Origin: Populus alba
Taxonomy: Eukaryota; Streptophyta; Magnoliopsida; Malpighiales; Salicaceae
Length of the DNA: 64,000 nucleotides
Reading direction: 5' to 3'
Assembly (NCBI RefSeq): GCF_005239225.2
Contig: NC_133298.1
Location: 7,405,026-7,469,025, forward strand
The notes beneath the pieces were generated by a model that was given only the letters and a program-made list of their open reading frames with translations, was not told the origin of the DNA and did no database searches. Shown here piece after piece: positions 59,860 to 64,000 of the stretch. Position numbers and translations under genes: made by a program. Numbering within the stretch: the stretch's first letter is position 1; each line of letters starts with the position of its first letter.

Positions 59860-60765
59860 AATTCAACCTCATCGTTCAATATTAAATTTATTGGGGCATT
59901 GAATTTCATAATTTTTTTAATTTATTTTTTATAAGGATTATCTCAGTTTTATTATCGTGGTCTGCAAGTTTACGGTTAACTTGATTGACTTGAGTTTTTC
60001 CTTTTTTTTCTAATTAATTTTTTTTTAATTTCATCTTTTAACATTGGGTTGATTAGGAATTAGATTTCATGATTTGTTTTGCTTTGTTTTATGAGATTAT
60101 CCTTATCTCGTGATTCGGGTCATGAGTTTGGTGGTTGACTCGAATTGTTTTTTGATGTCATTTTTTAATCGGTTTTTCAATTTTAATTTTAGCATTCAAT
60201 ATTAGGTTTATTAATTATTGAACTTTAATTTTTTTTTTGTATTTAATTTTTATGAGGTTATCCTAGTCTCATGACTCAGATTTTGGGTTTAACGAGTTAA
60301 CTCAGTTGACTTGAGTATTATTTTCCTTTTTCTAATTGATTTTTTTTAATTTTATCCTTTAATATGAGTTGATAGGGAATTAGACTTTGTAATTTATTTT
60401 GGTTTGCTTTCTATGATGTTATCCTCATCTTATAACGCGAATAACAGGTGATGGCTCAACCCTAATTAACTTAAGTTGTTTTTTGTGCCCTTTTTTAAAT
60501 TTTATTTTTTAACACTGGGCTAATTGGGAATTGAGATTCAAGATTTATCTCAATTGTTTTTTTTTGAGTTGTTAACCGGGTTAACTCGATTTATTTTTTT
60601 ATCCTTTTTATCATTTTTTTTTTAATTTTATTCTTCAACATTGAGTCTATTGAAAATTACATTTTATAATTTATTTTGATTTGTTTTGTATGAGGTTATT
60701 ATAGTCTCATGACCCGATATATGAATTCACATGTTAATTCAAAATAACTTGATTCAATTCAATAT
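59860..60765 (+). repeat. Tandem satellite, 155-165-bp class, about six units
   Basis: Each unit begins with a T-rich TTTTTAATTTYATYTTTTAA, then ACATTGRGTTGATTRGGAAT, ATTTTATAATTTRTTTTGRT, TATGAGRTTATCCTAGTCTC, and GGTTAACTCGATTGACTTGA-like words. Units start near 59860, 60020, 60175, 60336, 60499 (shortened) and 60611. They are well diverged, so the array is old. Relatives lie at 26.1-26.4 and 52.1-52.6 kb. Confidence 0.65.
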
Positions 60766-62689
60766 GTTATTTGCTCAATATTTATATTAAAAAAATCTTA
60801 AATATTTATTTTAAGTCAAACTATTTCTTACATATCATTAAAATTATCTTTATACCTACCAAGTTATCAAAAATTATATTAAAATAATTCAAATATATTT
60901 TCTACTACAAAAACACATTAGTAATATCTATATATATTATTTTTTGACATGACCCGTAATCCAAAATAAATCGGCCACGTTATACAATTATATCTAGAAT
61001 CAAACGAATCTTAATGACCAAGAGTCAAGTTCTCTAGAACGTCGACAACCTTAATTTGAAACCACCACACAAGTCCCATTTCACTTTTGGAAAAGAAAAA
61101 GAAAAAAAAAAAAAGAGGAAAGAAGAATTTGGGCCCTACATTTGAATTTATACAGCATTTATTCAATCACGCAATACATCAATCATGTTTAAATAACGTC
61201 TAATATGTAGTCAGGACTTTCTGCTTACATATGTGATGACGTGGGTAACACAAGGCCCTGCCAATCAAATTATCTGCGAGAGCTCGAAGAGGATTTGCAA
61301 CCTCGTAGCTAGCTAATTCGTACAGAAGAATTAAAATAAAAAAAAACCATTGTAAACGTGTAACACGTTTAAGTTTGCCACGTATTCACAAATGATGAAA
61401 ATTCACAGTAAAAGCACAATCCTCATTTGATAACACGTGTATATAATCTTGTAAGGAATTACTAGTATATATTGACGCCCTGTTCCGTATCGCGAGACAA
61501 GTATTAATACACATTATAATTATGATTTTTTTAAAATCTTGTTTAAAATTAAAAATTTATGATTTTATGATTTTTTAAAAATTTATTTTATCAAATTTTA
61601 ACCATAAAAATTATTATAATTTTATATAGCAAAATATAAATTTCAAATAATGCTGCACCGTACTCTCTCATACTAACCCTTAATTTGGTTTCAATCCGTG
61701 AAAGCTGGGTTAGTTAGTCAATGAAGTATGAAAAGCAAGAGGAGTCTAGAATTTCAATGCTCATAAGCATGGTAAAATATTACCGACTATAATTTTATAT
61801 TGTTTTGATATATTAATTAATTTTATTTTCTTAAAAAGATATTTTAAAAAATAATTTCCATCACATCACAGTCTTAAAACACCGATTTAAAAATAATAAA
61901 AACAAATTTATTTGATGGGTTTGTGACCTTTTCTAAGTTATTTACGTATTCAATGGCAAAACAAGTGGAAATCCCTAGTCCCTCCATAGTTGTCTCCCTA
62001 GCTTCTAGCTAGCTGTGAATAAAACTCACGATTTGACCCGTTAATTAGTTTGAACAGATCAAAAAACAGAAATTTAGATGCCGTTTGATTTATGTGTATG
62101 ACAAGTTCAAAAAATACCAGTGAAATATTGCACGCAGAAAAATTGACAAGGAAAATAACATCCAAATTAATTTGATTGCGTCAAAAAGGTGGTATGGTGG
62201 CCTGCATTTCTCCATCCAGCTTACAATAATTTTCATTTTTTAATACATATACTTCAATATAATAATAAATACATCCTTTTGTTACTGAAATGCATTTAAA
62301 ATATAAATTTAAAAATTTTTTAATACAACACGTTACATTAATAAATGTATGTCTGGTTTGGAAGTATAATTACATCTTACGAAAATTAAAAAAAACATAT
62401 GGTTTTTATATGAATCCCATAAAAAAAATCAACCATATCTACAAGACAAACACCCCCTAAATAAATAAATGTGACATGTATTTAAATTAGTGGCTTTGTA
62501 TATACTATGTACTATATTCTAGAAAAGGAGAAAGAGATAGAAGAAGATTCTGTTAATTATGTAGTCAAGTCAAATCATTCATACAATAAACAGGAAAAGA
62601 AAACTATAGTGTATAATGTTGAATTTACTATTTCAAATTACAAAATTGTTGGAAGAGTTGAACAGGATATTCCGAAATCTTCAGTGTTT
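60766..62689. other. Intergenic DNA with ACGT-core cluster
   Basis: 61239-61440 holds several ACGT-core motifs (see findings). The rest is AT-rich; 62507-62725 has a Lys/Glu-rich chance ORF on plus that overlaps the end of the PUB pseudogene. No gene is supported. Confidence 0.4.
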
Positions 62690-64000
62690 CAGAATGACCG
62701 TTTTAGATTTTTGAAATCTTACTGAGTCAATGCATTCTAATCCAGCTCTGTAAGGATTCATCAGCTTCAAAAGTTCTGTCGCCTTCTCTTTGGTCTCGCC
62801 TCCACAGCCAAGCTGTAAGAGCAACACTAGCTTCTGAAATAGACCTACTTGAAGAGCCTCAACCAGGACATTCACTTCGTGTTCCTTTTCATGCTTGCTA
62901 AGCTTCCAAATGGCGGAGACTGAGAACTGGGTTGCCATTTCTGATACCCTTAAGATTTTCTTCACCAAGACTGGACATGTTAAAGCATTCCTAGAGGCCT
63001 CTTCTTTTACCTTCTTCACAGTCACAAAGTACGTCAAAGACACCTAATGCTGTCTCACTTGTGCTCTTTTCTGAGTCTACAGTAACTTCTAATAACACAG
63101 AGAGCAGGCCCATCCTGACGAATTCTGATTTGATGTTTGTGCTGGTGGAGGAGGAGATGAGAGTAGATAGAATATTACCATAAGAGAAGCTTTGGTGATT
63201 GTAGGGCATATTGGTTCCTTAATGAGCCTAAATAGTACTTCATTCACCTCTTCAATGGCTGCCAGTGCTTCTGCATGCTTTTGGTCTAAAGAAGCAAGTT
63301 CTTTCAATGCAATCATGGAGTCTTGCTTCGCCGAAAGATCTCTACATTTCAAAGAACCACACCAAGCAGCGTAAAGAATCTTGCGATCCTAAACGTGCTT
63401 GTGCTTCCGTATGATCAAGTGAATGTTGGGAAAAGGAAACATCCAATTCATGTTGGATAATATCTCCTCCAACAAAGTAGCATTGCTTTCAAAAGAATCC
63501 CTCGCAAACGCTTCAAATGCAGTTGCAAGCACACGAATTGCTCCATTCGCTACGACACAACGCCTATTACGCTCGCTTTCACTGCCCCATTTCTTGATTT
63601 TGTGCACCAACTCTAGGCACCGCAGTCCATTCAAACTCTTCACTGAATCCTCCAAACTAAGAAGAGCCTCCGAGACCTGAATCCCCGAAACCGGAACTCT
63701 AGGTGTTGGGATTCGTTCGACGCCGTAGTTCCGATTCGCCACACCCCAATCTTGAATCATTCTCCTAAGAGTATGATTAGGAATCTGATCCAAACTCCTT
63801 AGCACTTGATTTGTCACCGGGCACGTAAAACTCCCACCTTCAAGCCAAAGCTTCAATGCTCTCCCGATCATACGTTATCCCAGAAGACAATGTCACCGGA
63901 TCTTTCATAAGATCTAGAGATATCGGGCAAAGAAACTGGTTTGGTATCACCAACTCCTCGCCTTTCTTCAGCTTTTCATGAGCAGCTCTCTTCCTTTTCC
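62690..64000 (-). pseudogene. U-box E3 ubiquitin ligase (PUB20-26 type) pseudogene, 5' end outside window
   Basis: The minus strand encodes, in pieces, a plant U-box/ARM protein: [40 protein letters not shown], then [20 protein letters not shown] and IPNHTLRRMIQDW (U-box), followed by ARM-like helices such as LVHKIKKWGSESERNRRCVV, KELASLDQKHAEALAAIEEV, VLLEVTVDSEKST, VLVKKILRVSEMATQFSVSA and KATELLKLMNPYRAGLECID. Single-base indels break the frame near 63848, 63412-63435, 63350-63358, 63141-63165, 63005 and 62718; an in-frame stop is at about 63389. U-box proteins recruit E2 enzymes and ubiquitinate targets in defence and drought responses. The gene is nearly full length but cannot make a full product. 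Confidence 0.88.

Noticed and set aside
62507..62725. 72-aa Lys/Glu-rich plus ORF.
   Set aside because: Overlaps the end of the PUB pseudogene antisense and has no recognisable feature.
1..64000. CRISPR arrays, bacterial operons, phage or viral genes.
   Set aside because: No regularly spaced identical repeats with unique spacers and no prokaryotic gene organisation; the satellites here are diverged tandem monomers without spacers.

Overview
The window is nuclear DNA of a dicotyledonous plant. The genes are spliced with GT-AG introns, the intergenic DNA is very AT-rich, and the five intact or partial genes are recognisable plant families. The dispersed repeats (a MITE beginning near GTGTTTGG, GGACCAAATTGAA-type purine-rich repeats, a box A/B SINE) suggest Salicaceae, most likely Populus. 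That species call is inference, not proof. Real coding sequence covers only about 5 kb; most of the window is transposon-derived or unassignable AT-rich DNA. Layout: (1) 270-1952, minus, 5' part of a DHH-family phosphoesterase gene that runs off the left edge. (2) 4766-7349 (5'UTR exon to about 7870), minus, a six-coding-exon REVEILLE/LHY-CCA1-like single-MYB clock transcription factor with an evening element in its 5'UTR intron. (3) 8-17 kb, repeats and relics: a miniature LTR element nested in a MITE, ATT-rich microsatellites, a rearranged Copia fold-back joined to a decayed copy of plastid rpl2, and a Q/P-rich gene fragment. (4) 17105-21477, minus, complete seven-exon chloroplast dihydropyrimidine dehydrogenase (PYD1), first step of pyrimidine breakdown. 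(5) 21.5-36.6 kb, no intact gene: a roughly 1 kb Harbinger-like element, many MITEs, a tRNA-derived SINE, a 104-bp satellite array and long (AT)n. (6) 36837-37799, minus, an intronless group-D MAP kinase kinase (MKK7/MKK9 type). (7) 38-52.9 kb, no intact gene: repeats including a strongly pyrimidine-asymmetric tract at 44.3-44.9 kb and a 160-bp-class satellite. (8) 53003-54649, plus, complete four-exon BAP31-like ER membrane protein. (9) 55-62.6 kb, an unidentified broken gene, a Copia gag relic with one LTR, and a second block of the 160-bp-class satellite. (10) 62690-64000, minus, a U-box (PUB) E3 ligase pseudogene with about six single-base indels, running off the right edge. The genes share no pathway and no operon-like order: nucleobase catabolism, circadian control, MAPK signalling and ER trafficking sit side by side as usual in a plant chromosome arm. 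I found no CRISPR array, rRNA gene or canonical tRNA gene, and no convincing new multi-gene system. The most unusual loci are the plastid/retroelement junction near 14.1-15.0 kb, the TRIM-in-MITE nest near 9.1-9.6 kb, and the diverged satellite and purine-rich repeat families found at several places.
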